Positions 1 through 7,971 of a DNA stretch of 64,000 bases are shown here, piece by piece. Every line of letters starts with the position of its first letter. Position 1 is the first letter of the stretch. Position numbers and translations under genes: made by a program. The notes under the pieces were generated by a model that ran no database searches, was not told the origin of the DNA, and saw only the letters and a program-made list of their open reading frames with translations. This DNA comes from Actinomycetota bacterium (GTDB lineage Bacteria > Actinomycetota > Acidimicrobiia > Acidimicrobiales > JAJPHD01), in assembly GCA_021325455.1 (NCBI GenBank), contig JAJPHD010000018.1, forward strand, positions 1 to 64,000. Reading direction: 5' to 3'.

Positions 1-1
1 C

Positions 2-160
2 CCGGTGCTCACCTTGGGCCTGCCCCACGCCTACATCCCCCAGGCCAAGCCCGACGCCATCCTGGCCCGCCTGGGCCTGGACGGCCCGGGCATCGCCGCC
101 TCGGTGCGGGGCGCCCTGCGGGCCGAGGAGCCGGCGCTCAGCCCTGCCGACGCCGAGTGA
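2..160 (+). CDS. dxs: 1-deoxy-D-xylulose-5-phosphate synthase, C-terminal end (partial)
   Basis: This is the last 52 codons of a gene that begins left of the window. The visible peptide contains GLPHAYIPQAKPDAILARLG and LDGPGIAASVR, which resembles the extreme C-terminus of transketolase-like DXS, where a GLP-x-x-(F/Y)-(I/V)-x-x-(G/A) stretch is followed by a short helix. DXS condenses pyruvate and glyceraldehyde-3-phosphate in the first step of the MEP isoprenoid pathway. The stop codon overlaps the GTG of the histidine phosphatase gene (GTGA), so the two are probably co-transcribed. The assignment rests on a short tail only; another transketolase-fold enzyme such as a pyruvate or 2-oxoacid dehydrogenase beta subunit remains possible. 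Confidence 0.55.
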   Translation, partial: PVLTLGLPHAYIPQAKPDAILARLGLDGPGIAASVRGALRAEEPALSPADAE

Positions 161-885
161 GCGCCAGCCCGGCTCGTCCGGCTGGAGGTGAGCCCACGGC
201 AACCGAGTACCCCCAGGTCCGCTTCACGCCGCCGCAGGGTTCGACCGAGTTGATCCTGGTCCGCCACGGCCAGTCGGTGCCGGCCCGGCCCGGACAACCC
301 TTCCCCCTCGTCGACGGCCAGGGGGACCCGGAGCTCTCGGAGGAGGGAAGGGAGCAGGCCGAGCAGGTGGCCCGCCGCCTGGCCACCGAGTCCATCGAGG
401 CCATCTACGTGACCCCCCTTCGCCGCACGGCGGAGACCGCCGCCCCCCTGGCCCGTCTCCTGGGCCTGGCACCCGAGGTGGAGCCGGGCCTCCGCGAGGT
501 GCACCTGGGCGAATGGGAGGGGGGCATCTACCGCCAGCGGCTGGCGGAGAGGCACCCGCTGGCCCGCAGGCTCTTCGAGGAGCAGCGCTGGGACGTGATA
601 CCGGGGGCTGAGCCCAACGAGGACTTCGCGGCCCGGGTCCGGCAGGCCGTGACCCGGGTGGCGGTGGCCCACGCCGGGCAGCGGGTGGCTGTCTTCACCC
701 ACGGCGGGACCATCGGCCAGATCCTCTCGCAAGCCAGCGGATCCAGGCCCTTCGCCTTCCTGGGCTCGGACAACGGCTCCATCTCGCACATCGTGGTGGC
801 CGACGGCCGCTGGATCGTGAGGCGCTACAACGACACCGCCCACCTGGAGCACGGGTTCACCCTGGGCCCGTCGCCGCTCACCTGA
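157..885 (+). CDS. Histidine phosphatase family protein (phosphoglycerate mutase-like)
   Basis: The 242-aa protein belongs to the branch-1 histidine phosphatase superfamily. The catalytic RHG motif is at about residues 36-38 (LILVRHGQS), followed by TPLRRTAETA with the second phosphate-binding arginine, the conserved acidic stretch LREVHLGEWEG, and a C-terminal FTHGGTIGQIL carrying the second catalytic histidine. Such enzymes hydrolyse phosphomonoesters through a phosphohistidine; the substrate cannot be read from sequence. The GTG start at 157 overlaps the preceding stop codon, which supports translational coupling to the DXS-like gene. The protein is cytoplasmic with no signal peptide. It could be a cobalamin-type alpha-ribazole phosphatase or a broad-specificity phosphatase. 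Confidence 0.85.
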   Translation: MSASPARPAGGEPTATEYPQVRFTPPQGSTELILVRHGQSVPARPGQPFPLVDGQGDPELSEEGREQAEQVARRLATESIEAIYVTPLRRTAETAAPLARLLGLAPEVEPGLREVHLGEWEGGIYRQRLAERHPLARRLFEEQRWDVIPGAEPNEDFAARVRQAVTRVAVAHAGQRVAVFTHGGTIGQILSQASGSRPFAFLGSDNGSISHIVVADGRWIVRRYNDTAHLEHGFTLGPSPLT

Positions 886-928
886 GCTCTTGGCCCGCTC
901 CGCCCGGGGCCGGTCAGGACCTCATCCC

Positions 929-977
929 TGCTCCCCGGACTGCCGGCGGGTCGGGCAAGCCAAGCGGCCGGGAGCAG
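929..977. terminator. Stem-loop between convergent genes, candidate bidirectional terminator
   Basis: CTGCTCCCCGG (929-939) can pair with CCGGGAGCAG (968-977) with one bulged base, enclosing a further GC-rich inner hairpin. It lies in the 95-bp gap between the convergent histidine phosphatase and HAD genes. No U-tract follows, as is common in high-GC actinobacteria, so this is a candidate only. Confidence 0.4.
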
Positions 978-980
978 AGC

Positions 981-1844
981 TCAGCGGCCAGGAGAGGCGG
1001 AGGGCAGGGGCGCCATCTCGCTGATCTCCTCCAGGAGCTCGGCCACCCCGTCCATCTGGTTGGAAGCCAGCACCCGGGACGCTACCTGCAGGACCTCCGG
1101 GCGGGCGTTGGCCACGGCCAGGGGCGTCCCGGCCCAGGCCAGCATGGGGAGGTCGTTGAGCGAGTCGCCTACGCACACCACCTCGGAGGGGCCTATCCCC
1201 AGCCGCTGGCAGGCCCGTTCCAGGGCCATGGCCTTGGTCACGCCGGCAGCCCCGATCTCCACCCAGCCCGAGCCTGTGGAGGTGACGCTGGCCAGGCTGC
1301 GGCAGGCTGCCGTCACGTCCTGCAGGAACCTGTCGTCCTCGGGTCGGTCAGGGTGGCGGCAGATCAGCTTGGTGACCGGGAGGACGAGGTGCTGGAGGAC
1401 GTCGGTGGCCAGGGTGGTGCTCCGGCTCCACACCCTCCAGGCGTCAGGGTCGGGGTCCGGATGGAAGAGCCCGTGCTCGGCGACCAGGACGTCGATCGTC
1501 TCGGTGGCGAAGAGGGTCCCCGGCAGGGCGGCCCGCACGGCCGCCACCACCCGGGCCGCCACCTCGGCGGGCAGGGGCACATGGTCCACCATCCGGCCGG
1601 TGTCCAGGTCCCAGGTGACCGCCCCGTTGCCGCACACGGCGAACGGCCCCATGCCGGCTTCGGAGGCGAGGCGGGCCGCTGACCACGGTGAGCGGGCCGT
1701 GACCGGCACCACCTCGACCCCTGCCGAGCGGGCCCGCCGGACGGCGGCCGCCGCCCGGGGCGTCACGGTTCCTTGGGGGCTGAGGAAGGTGCCGTCCAGG
1801 TCGGTGGCGACCAGGCGGACCGGGCCCCTATCCGTTGGCGCCAC
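981..1844 (-). CDS. HAD-superfamily hydrolase, Cof/YbjI type
   Basis: The 287-aa protein is a Cof-like HAD phosphatase. Motif I, VATDLDGTF, has nucleophile Asp15 and acid Asp17. Motif II is VVPVTARS. A capping domain occupies roughly residues 80-190, and motifs III/IV appear as GVTKAMALERACQRLG and VCVGDSLNDLPML. The family dephosphorylates small phosphometabolites such as sugar phosphates or flavin precursors. The open frame extends much further upstream, but that part is antisense-like proline-rich sequence inside the neighbouring gene. I chose GTG at 1844 because it sits just before motif I and gives a 17-bp overlap with the upstream lipoprotein gene, implying coupling. The exact substrate is unknown. 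Confidence 0.82.
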   Translation of the reverse strand: MAPTDRGPVRLVATDLDGTFLSPQGTVTPRAAAAVRRARSAGVEVVPVTARSPWSAARLASEAGMGPFAVCGNGAVTWDLDTGRMVDHVPLPAEVAARVVAAVRAALPGTLFATETIDVLVAEHGLFHPDPDPDAWRVWSRSTTLATDVLQHLVLPVTKLICRHPDRPEDDRFLQDVTAACRSLASVTSTGSGWVEIGAAGVTKAMALERACQRLGIGPSEVVCVGDSLNDLPMLAWAGTPLAVANARPEVLQVASRVLASNQMDGVAELLEEISEMAPLPSASPGR

Positions 1845-3048
1845 GGTGGGCCAGGGAGGGGTCGGCCCCGGGCACGGGGGGGGCGCCGGGGGGGACCGGG
1901 TACTCGCCCATGGTCGGTCCATGGGTGATGGCCAGCGAGTGGGGTGGGGCCACGTCGACGCCGTCAGGGTCGTACAGGTAGCCGGGGGCGGCGCCGTGCA
2001 CACCGGTGTGGCCGTACTGCCACACGATCTTGTTGGTGTGCGGGTCGATGACAATCACTCGGTCGTTGAAGTCGTCGTTGCAGAGGATGTCGCCGTTGGG
2101 AAGGGGCAGGGCCAGGGAGGGCTGGTTCATGGCCGCCGCACCGGTGGGCTTGAACCGCCACACCAGCTGGCCGGTCTTGGTGAACTCCTCCACCTGGCCG
2201 GGGTCGGAGTAGTCGGCGGTGAGGTAGAGGCCGGGCCGGACCTCGTTGGTGTCCGAGGGGTAGTTCACCCCAGGCGGGTGGGTGGACCAGTGCACCTGGC
2301 CGTTCACCCCCATGCTGTCCACCCAGTCCCCGTTGATCTCGGTGATGAGGTACTGGCCGTTGGTGAGGGGGAAGGCACCGTTGGGGCTGCCCCACCGCTG
2401 GGGCGGGGCGTGCAGGCAGGCTCCGGGATCGGTGATCCCGTAGATGTGGATCGGGTGGTGGTAGGGGGGGCGCAGGACGAGGATGCGACAGTTCTTGATG
2501 TCGGCGGTGATGACGTTGCCGTCGGGCATCATGATGGCGTCGTCGGGGTTCCAGAGGTGGTTGGGGCCCGAGCCGGGCACCCCCGGAGTGCCATAGCGCC
2601 AGACGATGCGGTGGGTGGCCACGTCTATGAGGCTGATGGTGAAGTCGTCCTCCTGGGTGGCGAGCACGTACTTGCCGTTGGGTGTGAAGAAGGCGTCGTC
2701 GGGGACCAGGAAGCTCTGGCCCTTCTTCAGGTCCCCGGGCTGGGGGAACTCCCAGGCGATGGTCCCGTTGGGGTCCACGATGAGGAGCCGGCTGTTGAGG
2801 TGGTCGGCGATGAGGACCGGCCCCGGCAGCACGTGGGGGTTCGACCCCTTGGCCAGGTAGGGGCAGGGGCAGCGGTAGATGCTGGGGTCGGCGCTCGGGG
2901 GCTTGGAGCTGCCGGTGGTGGCCATCGAGGAGGGAGTGGACGAGGGGCTGGCGGAGGCCCTGGGGTGCCTGCTGCCCCGGCCCGCACCGCCCCCGCAGGC
3001 GGCGGCCAGCAGCGCGACGACGACCAGGGCGTAAAGGACACGGCGCAC
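1828..3048 (-). CDS. Exported PQQ/ASST-like beta-propeller lipoprotein
   Basis: The 406-aa protein starts with a lipoprotein signal (VVVALLAAACGGG, cysteine near residue 19), then a serine/proline-rich linker of about 30 residues. The rest is a string of beta-propeller blades with repeated patterns of the type ADHLNSRLLIVDPNGTIAWEF, IDVATHRIVWRYG and IDPHTNKIVWQYG, as in PQQ-binding-like and arylsulfotransferase (ASST) domains. It should be anchored on the outer face of the membrane. No catalytic residue can be assigned, so an enzymatic role as a sulfotransferase is only a possibility. A TAAAGT -10 box 6 nt before the GTG suggests a leaderless transcript. Its stop overlaps the HAD gene start. 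Confidence 0.7.
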   Translation of the reverse strand: MRRVLYALVVVALLAAACGGGAGRGSRHPRASASPSSTPSSMATTGSSKPPSADPSIYRCPCPYLAKGSNPHVLPGPVLIADHLNSRLLIVDPNGTIAWEFPQPGDLKKGQSFLVPDDAFFTPNGKYVLATQEDDFTISLIDVATHRIVWRYGTPGVPGSGPNHLWNPDDAIMMPDGNVITADIKNCRILVLRPPYHHPIHIYGITDPGACLHAPPQRWGSPNGAFPLTNGQYLITEINGDWVDSMGVNGQVHWSTHPPGVNYPSDTNEVRPGLYLTADYSDPGQVEEFTKTGQLVWRFKPTGAAAMNQPSLALPLPNGDILCNDDFNDRVIVIDPHTNKIVWQYGHTGVHGAAPGYLYDPDGVDVAPPHSLAITHGPTMGEYPVPPGAPPVPGADPSLAHRGANG

Positions 3049-3053
3049 CCGTG

Positions 3054-3060
3054 TACTTTA
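3054..3060. promoter_or_regulatory. Overlapping divergent -10 boxes (TACTTTA)
   Basis: On the minus strand TAAAGT (3060-3055) lies 6 nt upstream of the GTG at 3048, ideal for a leaderless mRNA. On the plus strand TACTTT (3054-3059) would give a start about 20 nt before the ATG at 3089. The two hexamers share five bases, so the promoters should be mutually exclusive. No clear -35 is visible. Confidence 0.45.
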
Positions 3061-3088
3061 GGCGAGCGCCCCGGTTGTCCCTCGCATC

Positions 3089-4213
3089 ATGGCCCGGCGG
3101 TGGTCACCCCTCATGAGAGCCCTCTGTTCGTCCCCCGTCGTTGCCCGCCTTGTGGGCGCCCGGCGCCCTGCTGCCCTGGTGGCGCTGGCCTTGGGGGTGG
3201 CGGCGGCGGGCTGCGGCGGTCCCGGGCATGCCCGGGCCCCGAGCACCACGGCCCCGGCCCGCCCCACCACTTCCCGGCCCCTCGCCATCCGGGCCCGTCT
3301 CGCTCCCTGGCGGCTCCCTGCCCCCCTCTCCCGGGAGGTCGTGCTGCCCGACGGCCAGGACCTGGTCATCCTGGGGGGGTTGGACCGGACCGGCTCCTCG
3401 GTGAGCGGCGCCTTCTGCCTCGACCCTGCCGACGGCGCCATCCGCCAGGTCGGGACCCTGGCCGAGCCCACCCACGACGCCGGAGGGGCGGTGCTGGGGG
3501 GGGTGGACGTGGTCGTGGGGGGCGGCGCCGCCACGGTGTACGACACCGTCCAGGCCCTGCGGGTGCCAGCGGGATCGTGCCCGGCGCCGGCCAGCTCGCC
3601 CCGGCCATCGGTTCCCGTGTCCTTTGCGTCCGGTTCCTCCCCTCCCCCCGGTGAGGCCACGGCCACCGTAGTGGGGACCCTGCCCCGGCCCCGGGCCGAT
3701 GTGTCGGTGGCCGAGCGGGCCGGGGTGGCCTACGTGGTCGGGGGCTACGACGGCCAGCAGATGGACCCGGCCGTGCTGGCCACGTCCAATGGCCGCACCT
3801 ACCGCCGGCTCAGCCGGCTCCCTCGGCCCGTCAGGTACGGCGCCGTCGCTATCGCAGGCCGGTGGCTCTGGGTCATGGGGGGCCTGGCCGGCGGCGGGGC
3901 CACGGCCGCCATCCAGAGGGTCGACGTTCGTGATGGGTCGGCCCAGGTGGTGGGGCGGTTGCCGGCGCCGACCTCAGGAGCCACGGCCATGGTGCTGGGC
4001 GGGAGGATCGTGGTCCTGGGCGGCCTGGTGGGGGGACATCCCAGCCGGCAGATGGTGAGCGTCGACCCCGGCACGGGACGGGCCCGGCGGGTGGGGCAGC
4101 TGCCCGAGCCGGTCTCCAACGCCGCCGGGGCGGTGGTGGGGGGACGGGGATGGCTGGTGGGCGGGGAAGGCCCTCAGTCCCTGGCCACCGTGATCCAGGT
4201 CAGCGCCGGCTGA
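3089..4213 (+). CDS. Kelch-like beta-propeller lipoprotein
   Basis: The 374-aa protein has a basic N-terminus and a lipobox-like segment, LALGVAAAGCGGPG, so it is probably a surface lipoprotein. After a proline/threonine linker come five to six Kelch-type blades of about 45-50 residues. Each carries a double glycine after hydrophobic strands, for example VILGGLDRTG, YVVGGYDGQQ, WVMGGLAGGG, VVLGGLVGGH and WLVGGEGPQS. Kelch propellers usually bind ligands or proteins; no enzyme motif is present. Two in-frame ATGs (3089 and 3113) are possible starts and neither has a clear Shine-Dalgarno sequence. The gene is divergent from the other propeller lipoprotein across 40 bp, so the two may serve a common envelope function. 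Confidence 0.72.
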   Translation: MARRWSPLMRALCSSPVVARLVGARRPAALVALALGVAAAGCGGPGHARAPSTTAPARPTTSRPLAIRARLAPWRLPAPLSREVVLPDGQDLVILGGLDRTGSSVSGAFCLDPADGAIRQVGTLAEPTHDAGGAVLGGVDVVVGGGAATVYDTVQALRVPAGSCPAPASSPRPSVPVSFASGSSPPPGEATATVVGTLPRPRADVSVAERAGVAYVVGGYDGQQMDPAVLATSNGRTYRRLSRLPRPVRYGAVAIAGRWLWVMGGLAGGGATAAIQRVDVRDGSAQVVGRLPAPTSGATAMVLGGRIVVLGGLVGGHPSRQMVSVDPGTGRARRVGQLPEPVSNAAGAVVGGRGWLVGGEGPQSLATVIQVSAG

Positions 4214-4228
4214 GGTTCCCGGGGGCGG

Positions 4229-4480
4229 TCAGGTGCCCCCGGAGCGCCGGGCCCCGAGGGCCACCGAGAGGCCCAGCACGGCGATCACCACGAGGGGCAC
4301 CACGACCCAGGCGGCCACGCCCGCCCCACCCAAGGCGGCCGCCACGGCCAGGACGATGAGCATGCCGACGAACAGCTCGGGGGTGTCGCCCACCAGGAAG
4401 TCCCACCAGAAGCGCCCGAACGCTGATGCCCAGCGGAGGGGGCGGACCCTGGGGGGCGAGCGCCTAGGGGAGCGCAGCAC
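4229..4480 (-). CDS. Small two-helix membrane protein
   Basis: This 83-aa protein has an arginine-rich N-terminus, the motif FWWDFLVGDTPELFVGML, and two hydrophobic helices (about residues 38-56 and 59-76) followed by a short basic tail. I do not recognise a named family. Its ATG lies inside the last codons of the COG4280-like gene (16-bp overlap), which indicates translational coupling and suggests it is a partner or accessory subunit of that membrane protein. The acidic patch GDTPE between helices could face the membrane surface. The hydrophobic layout and tight coupling argue against a chance frame. Confidence 0.6.
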   Translation of the reverse strand: MLRSPRRSPPRVRPLRWASAFGRFWWDFLVGDTPELFVGMLIVLAVAAALGGAGVAAWVVVPLVVIAVLGLSVALGARRSGGT

Positions 4481-5210
4481 GGGCCTCCCGCACCTGGTTG
4501 AGGCGAGCCGTCATGAGCCAGCAGGCGGCCCCGTAGCCGGCGATGAGGGCCAGGATGAACAGGTCCCGTCCCGGCCAGCCGACGCCCAGGCCCTCCCCCA
4601 GCCAGAAGGTGCCGAAGCTGACCAGCATCAGCCCCACGCCCATCTTCATGGCGTTCTCGGGGACGCCGGCCAGCTGGCGGGCGACTATGAGCCCGGTGAC
4701 CCCGACCAGCACCACGGCGGCCGCGGCGGCCGCCACGGCCAGGCCCAGCCGGTGAGCGGTGATCCCCAGGGTGAGGACGATCACGATCACCTCGGTGCCT
4801 TCGAGCAGGACCCCCTTGAAGGCCACAGTGAAGGCGGTGGGGTCACGGCCTGCGGAGCGGGGTATGGCCGAGAGCCGGGCCACCTCCTTCCTGTAGATGG
4901 CGTCCTCGTCGTGCTTGGCCTTGAAGCCGCTGGCCCGGAGCACCGCCTTGCGCAGCCACTGGAGGCCGAAGACCAGGAGGAGGGCGCCGATCACGATGCG
5001 CAGCACTCCGAGGGGCACGTAGGTCACGATGGCCGGCCCCAGGGCCGCGACCAGCACGGCCAGGACCCCCACGGCAGCGCCCACGCCCTGCAGGGTGGAC
5101 CGCCAGCCCCTGGTCACGCCGACGGCCAGCACGATGGTGAGCGCCTCGACCATCTCCACGCAGCTGGCCAGGAAGACGGCCAGGGCGAGGAGGACCACGC
5201 TGCTCGTCAT
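4464..5210 (-). CDS. COG4280-type membrane protein (GDT1/LysE-like cation transporter candidate)
   Basis: The 248-aa integral membrane protein has about six to seven helices and an internal two-fold repeat. The first half carries CVEMVEALTIVLAVG and the second VLLEGTEVIVIVLTLG, each with an E-x-x-E pair inside a helix (Glu19/Glu22 and Glu137/Glu140). Duplicated acidic motifs are typical of the UPF0016/GDT1 and LysE-superfamily exporters, and COG4280 proteins are related to these; the transported ion is not established. A -10 box TAGACT ends 6 nt before the ATG, and that box overlaps the stop codon of the methyltransferase gene upstream. This suggests an own promoter and a leaderless mRNA. The gene is coupled to the 83-aa membrane protein. 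Confidence 0.65.
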   Translation of the reverse strand: MTSSVVLLALAVFLASCVEMVEALTIVLAVGVTRGWRSTLQGVGAAVGVLAVLVAALGPAIVTYVPLGVLRIVIGALLLVFGLQWLRKAVLRASGFKAKHDEDAIYRKEVARLSAIPRSAGRDPTAFTVAFKGVLLEGTEVIVIVLTLGITAHRLGLAVAAAAAAVVLVGVTGLIVARQLAGVPENAMKMGVGLMLVSFGTFWLGEGLGVGWPGRDLFILALIAGYGAACWLMTARLNQVREARAALP

Positions 5211-5216
5211 GGGCCT

Positions 5217-5222
5217 AGTCTA
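5217..5222 (-). promoter_or_regulatory. -10 box TAGACT for a leaderless membrane-protein transcript
   Basis: TAGACT on the minus strand (5222-5217) is separated by exactly 6 nt from the ATG at 5210, which would place transcription start at the start codon. It overlaps the TAG stop of the upstream methyltransferase. Confidence 0.45.
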
Positions 5223-6056
5223 ACAGTCGTTAGTCTCGCAGGGCCGGGTCCCGGCCACGATGGCCGCCTCGGCCACCACCGGTACGGCGGTGACGGGGGC
5301 GAGGCCCGCCTCCAGGAACATCTCTACCCACCGCCCTACCGGCAAGGGGCGTTCCTGGAGCCGCCCGAGGAAGCGGACGGCGTTCTTGGCCACCCGCCAC
5401 CACCCCCCGGGGCCCTTGGCGAGGAGGGCGGAGGTCTTCGAGGCGATGATGGCCCGGTCCCTGGCGCTGGTGCCCCGGCCGAACATCATGTCGCCGATGA
5501 CCAGCCTCCCTCCGGGGCGCAGCCAGGTGGCCGCCGTCCTCACCGCAGCCGCCTTGTCGGGGTCCCGCAGGTGGTGGAGGGCATAGTTGGACACGACGAG
5601 GTCCACGCTGGAGGGGGCGAGGTCGATGGCCTCGATGGGGGACACCCGGCCCTCGATGTTGGTCAGCCCCGCTCTTTCCACGTTGGCCCGGAGCAGGTCC
5701 ACCATGGCGGGGCTGATGTCCACGGCGAGGACCCTGGCCACCTGGCGGGCGAGCGGGATGCTCAGCTGCCCGGACCCGCAGCCGAGGTCCACTGCCACCA
5801 TGTCCGGGCGCGGGCCGGCCTCCTCCACCAGCCTTTCCACCACGCGGTCCAGGGCCGGGTTGTCGGCGTGGTCCCAGCTCACGGCCCGCCTGGTCCACAC
5901 CCGGCGCTGGTGGAGGATGCCGAAACCCCGGGCCAGGGCGTCGAGCCTCCGGCCCCCGGACCGGGAGTAGCGGCCCCCCGGGCCGCCGGGCCGAAGGTCA
6001 TCCGGGGGCGGAGCTGGGCTCACCTGGCGGGGGGCACCCGTCGCCTGGTCAGTCAC
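5220..6056 (-). CDS. Class I SAM-dependent methyltransferase
   Basis: The 278-aa protein has the Rossmann-type SAM fold. Motif I VAVDLGCGSGQ is near residues 88-98, with acidic VLAVDISPAMV after strand 2, a following SPIEAIDLAPSSVDLVVSNYALHHL (motif II) and LRPGGRLVIGDMMFG (motif III). The C-terminal part has FLGRLQERPLPVGRWVEMFLEAG, typical of ubiquinone/menaquinone-type (UbiE) small-molecule methyltransferases. The first 45 residues are proline/glycine-rich and probably disordered. The GTG start at 6056 lacks a Shine-Dalgarno sequence but overlaps the end of a 15-codon ORF (6096-6049), so translation may be coupled to it. The substrate is not evident from sequence or neighbours. Confidence 0.78.
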   Translation of the reverse strand: MTDQATGAPRQVSPAPPPDDLRPGGPGGRYSRSGGRRLDALARGFGILHQRRVWTRRAVSWDHADNPALDRVVERLVEEAGPRPDMVAVDLGCGSGQLSIPLARQVARVLAVDISPAMVDLLRANVERAGLTNIEGRVSPIEAIDLAPSSVDLVVSNYALHHLRDPDKAAAVRTAATWLRPGGRLVIGDMMFGRGTSARDRAIIASKTSALLAKGPGGWWRVAKNAVRFLGRLQERPLPVGRWVEMFLEAGLAPVTAVPVVAEAAIVAGTRPCETNDC

Positions 6057-6120
6057 GCCGGCTGGCCGTCGCGGCCGAGGTTGTCGTCTTGGCCATGTCG
6101 CCTCGTTTGTCTCGTAGGGG

Positions 6121-7893
6121 CTAGCGCTTGGCTGGCCTGCTCCTGGTGGGCCGGGACCGAGGCGCCGGAGGGGCCTGGGCTCGAGCTGTCGCTACGGGAT
6201 GGCGCCCCGTGCCGTTCCGGTGCACGGTAGCTGGACGCGACCCGGCGCCGTGCGCCGCCACCCGGCTGAGGGTGGCTGCCCGCCGGGCCCTCTGGCGGGC
6301 CTGGCGGCGGACCCTGCGCCGGCGGAGGACCCGGGCCCGCAGGCCCACGACCGCGGCGGCCAGGACCACCAGCACGGCCAGGAGGGTCTTGAGGGCCGTC
6401 ACGGCGGGGCTGGGCCCGGCTGCCTGGGCCGGGGCCCGGCCGGCGCTGTGGGCTCGGGAGCCGGCCCCCGCCGATGCCGAGGCTCCCGAAGCCGGGGCGG
6501 GGACCTGGGTGGTGGAGTCCCCGGGGACCCTCCAGGCGAGGACCTCCAGGGTGGCGCCGCTCGCTCCGCCGTCGATCAGCGCCCCCGTGACTCGGCCCGG
6601 GGACCTGGTGAGGAAGAGGAACTCCCCGAGCTCCTTGAAGCCCGGGCCCGGGCTGCCGTTGAGGACCGTGGTGGCCGGGCCCGCCCTGATCTCGCCCCGG
6701 GGCCCCACCTCGGCCTCCAGGGTGGCGTAGCTGACCACGTCACCCGACCGGCTGTGCACGGCGAACAGGGCCCGGAGCCGGCCGGGGCCGGCGGGGGAGA
6801 GCGCCGGTAGCAGGAGGTCCGTGCCCGGCGCCGGGTCCACCGTGGTCGTGGACCAGGTGCGCCCCAGGTTGGTCGAGAGGGCCAGTTCAACGGCTCCGGC
6901 CCCGTCCTTCCACCAGGGCCAGGCCATGGCCAGGTCCCTGCCTCCGCCCAGGGCCACCAGGGTGGGCAGGCTGAAGGAGTAGAAGGTGGCCCCCGGGAGC
7001 ACGCTCGGCAGCGCCGGCTCGGTGGCCACGGCGTGAGGGGGGCTGTAGCTGCCCCCGGCCGTCACGGTGGCGAGGGCCACGGTGACGTCCTGGCCGTCGA
7101 GCTCAGACCACGAGACGGCAGCCCTCCCCCCGCCCAGGGGGGCGACCTGGACGCCGAAGGCCGGGCCCGCGGTCAGTTTGGGGAGGGTGATGGGCGAGGC
7201 GAACGACCGCCCGCCGTCGGTCGAGGCGGTCACCTGGACCTGGTCGGACTGGCCCACGATCTGGCAGTCGTCGCCGGCCTGCCCGTGGGACCAGGCCACC
7301 CACAGGGTTCCGCTGGGGCCGGCGGCCACGAAGGGCCGGTCGTCGAACCCCCCTCCTCCCAGGTGGCTGTTCACCAGGACCGGCCGCCCGAACGACAGGG
7401 AGGTCCGAGGGGTGGTGGTGAGGTACACCGATCCGTGGGGCAGGCAGCCGTTGGGGCCGGCGGTGGCCGCCACGGCCGCGGCGGCGAAGCCGCCCCCGGG
7501 AAGCGTGGTGAGGGAGGGGTCGTAGGCTGATGTGAACCCCGAGGGCAGGATCGCCCCCTGGCGTTGCCAGGAGGCGGCCGGGTCGGGCGGGCGGTCCCAG
7601 GCCGTCACCGCCGGCGGTCCGGAGACGACGTTGGTCGTGGCCACGACCACGGTGCCGGCCTGGTCGCTGGCAGCCACGGGCTCGCTTAGCGACCGGGGCC
7701 CGGCGCTGGCGACGGGCAGGGGGTTCCCGCCCGATCCGGTGCCCCCCATCGCGAGGGCGGCCGAGGGCGGGGGTGCCGAGGACCGCGGGCCGGCGGTGGC
7801 CGGCCCGGCCAGGCCAACCAGTGCCACCAGGGCGCCGGCAGCTCCCCCCAGCACGCGCCCGAGCGCGGCCCGACGGCGCCACCGACCACCCAT
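6121..7893 (-). CDS. Exported Asp-box (sialidase-like) propeller protein with C-terminal membrane anchor
   Basis: This 590-aa protein has an N-terminal signal peptide (GGAAGALVALVGLAGPATAG), a large extracellular propeller and a C-terminal helix (LKTLLAVLVVLAAAVVGLRA) followed by a strongly basic cytoplasmic tail, so it is a type I membrane protein. BNR/Asp-box motifs are visible, such as STDGGRSFASP and STNLGRTWSTT, as in exo-alpha-sialidases. I do not see the arginine triad of true sialidases with confidence, so the fold is supported more than the activity. Its promoter looks leaderless (TAGCCT box 7 nt before the ATG). It may bind or process surface glycans. Confidence 0.68.
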   Translation of the reverse strand: MGGRWRRRAALGRVLGGAAGALVALVGLAGPATAGPRSSAPPPSAALAMGGTGSGGNPLPVASAGPRSLSEPVAASDQAGTVVVATTNVVSGPPAVTAWDRPPDPAASWQRQGAILPSGFTSAYDPSLTTLPGGGFAAAAVAATAGPNGCLPHGSVYLTTTPRTSLSFGRPVLVNSHLGGGGFDDRPFVAAGPSGTLWVAWSHGQAGDDCQIVGQSDQVQVTASTDGGRSFASPITLPKLTAGPAFGVQVAPLGGGRAAVSWSELDGQDVTVALATVTAGGSYSPPHAVATEPALPSVLPGATFYSFSLPTLVALGGGRDLAMAWPWWKDGAGAVELALSTNLGRTWSTTTVDPAPGTDLLLPALSPAGPGRLRALFAVHSRSGDVVSYATLEAEVGPRGEIRAGPATTVLNGSPGPGFKELGEFLFLTRSPGRVTGALIDGGASGATLEVLAWRVPGDSTTQVPAPASGASASAGAGSRAHSAGRAPAQAAGPSPAVTALKTLLAVLVVLAAAVVGLRARVLRRRRVRRQARQRARRAATLSRVAAHGAGSRPATVHRNGTGRHPVATARAQAPPAPRSRPTRSRPAKR

Positions 7894-7900
7894 GGCCCAA

Positions 7901-7906
7901 AGGCTA
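7901..7906 (-). promoter_or_regulatory. -10 box TAGCCT for the Asp-box protein
   Basis: TAGCCT on the minus strand (7906-7901) is followed by 7 nt and the ATG at 7893, consistent with a leaderless transcript. No Shine-Dalgarno sequence precedes this ATG. Confidence 0.4.
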
Positions 7907-7971
7907 GGGCACTCCCGGGCCCGCCACGGGGCATGCCGCCCGGAGGCACGGGAGCGGCGGCTGCCTTGGCC

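Noticed and set aside
1060-3654. 864-codon plus-strand open frame
   Set aside because: It runs opposite to the HAD and propeller lipoprotein genes and has no recognisable domain; codon pattern fits the minus-strand genes.
4233-6230. 665-codon plus-strand open frame
   Set aside because: Antisense to the COG4280-like and methyltransferase genes; no hydrophobic or domain pattern of its own.
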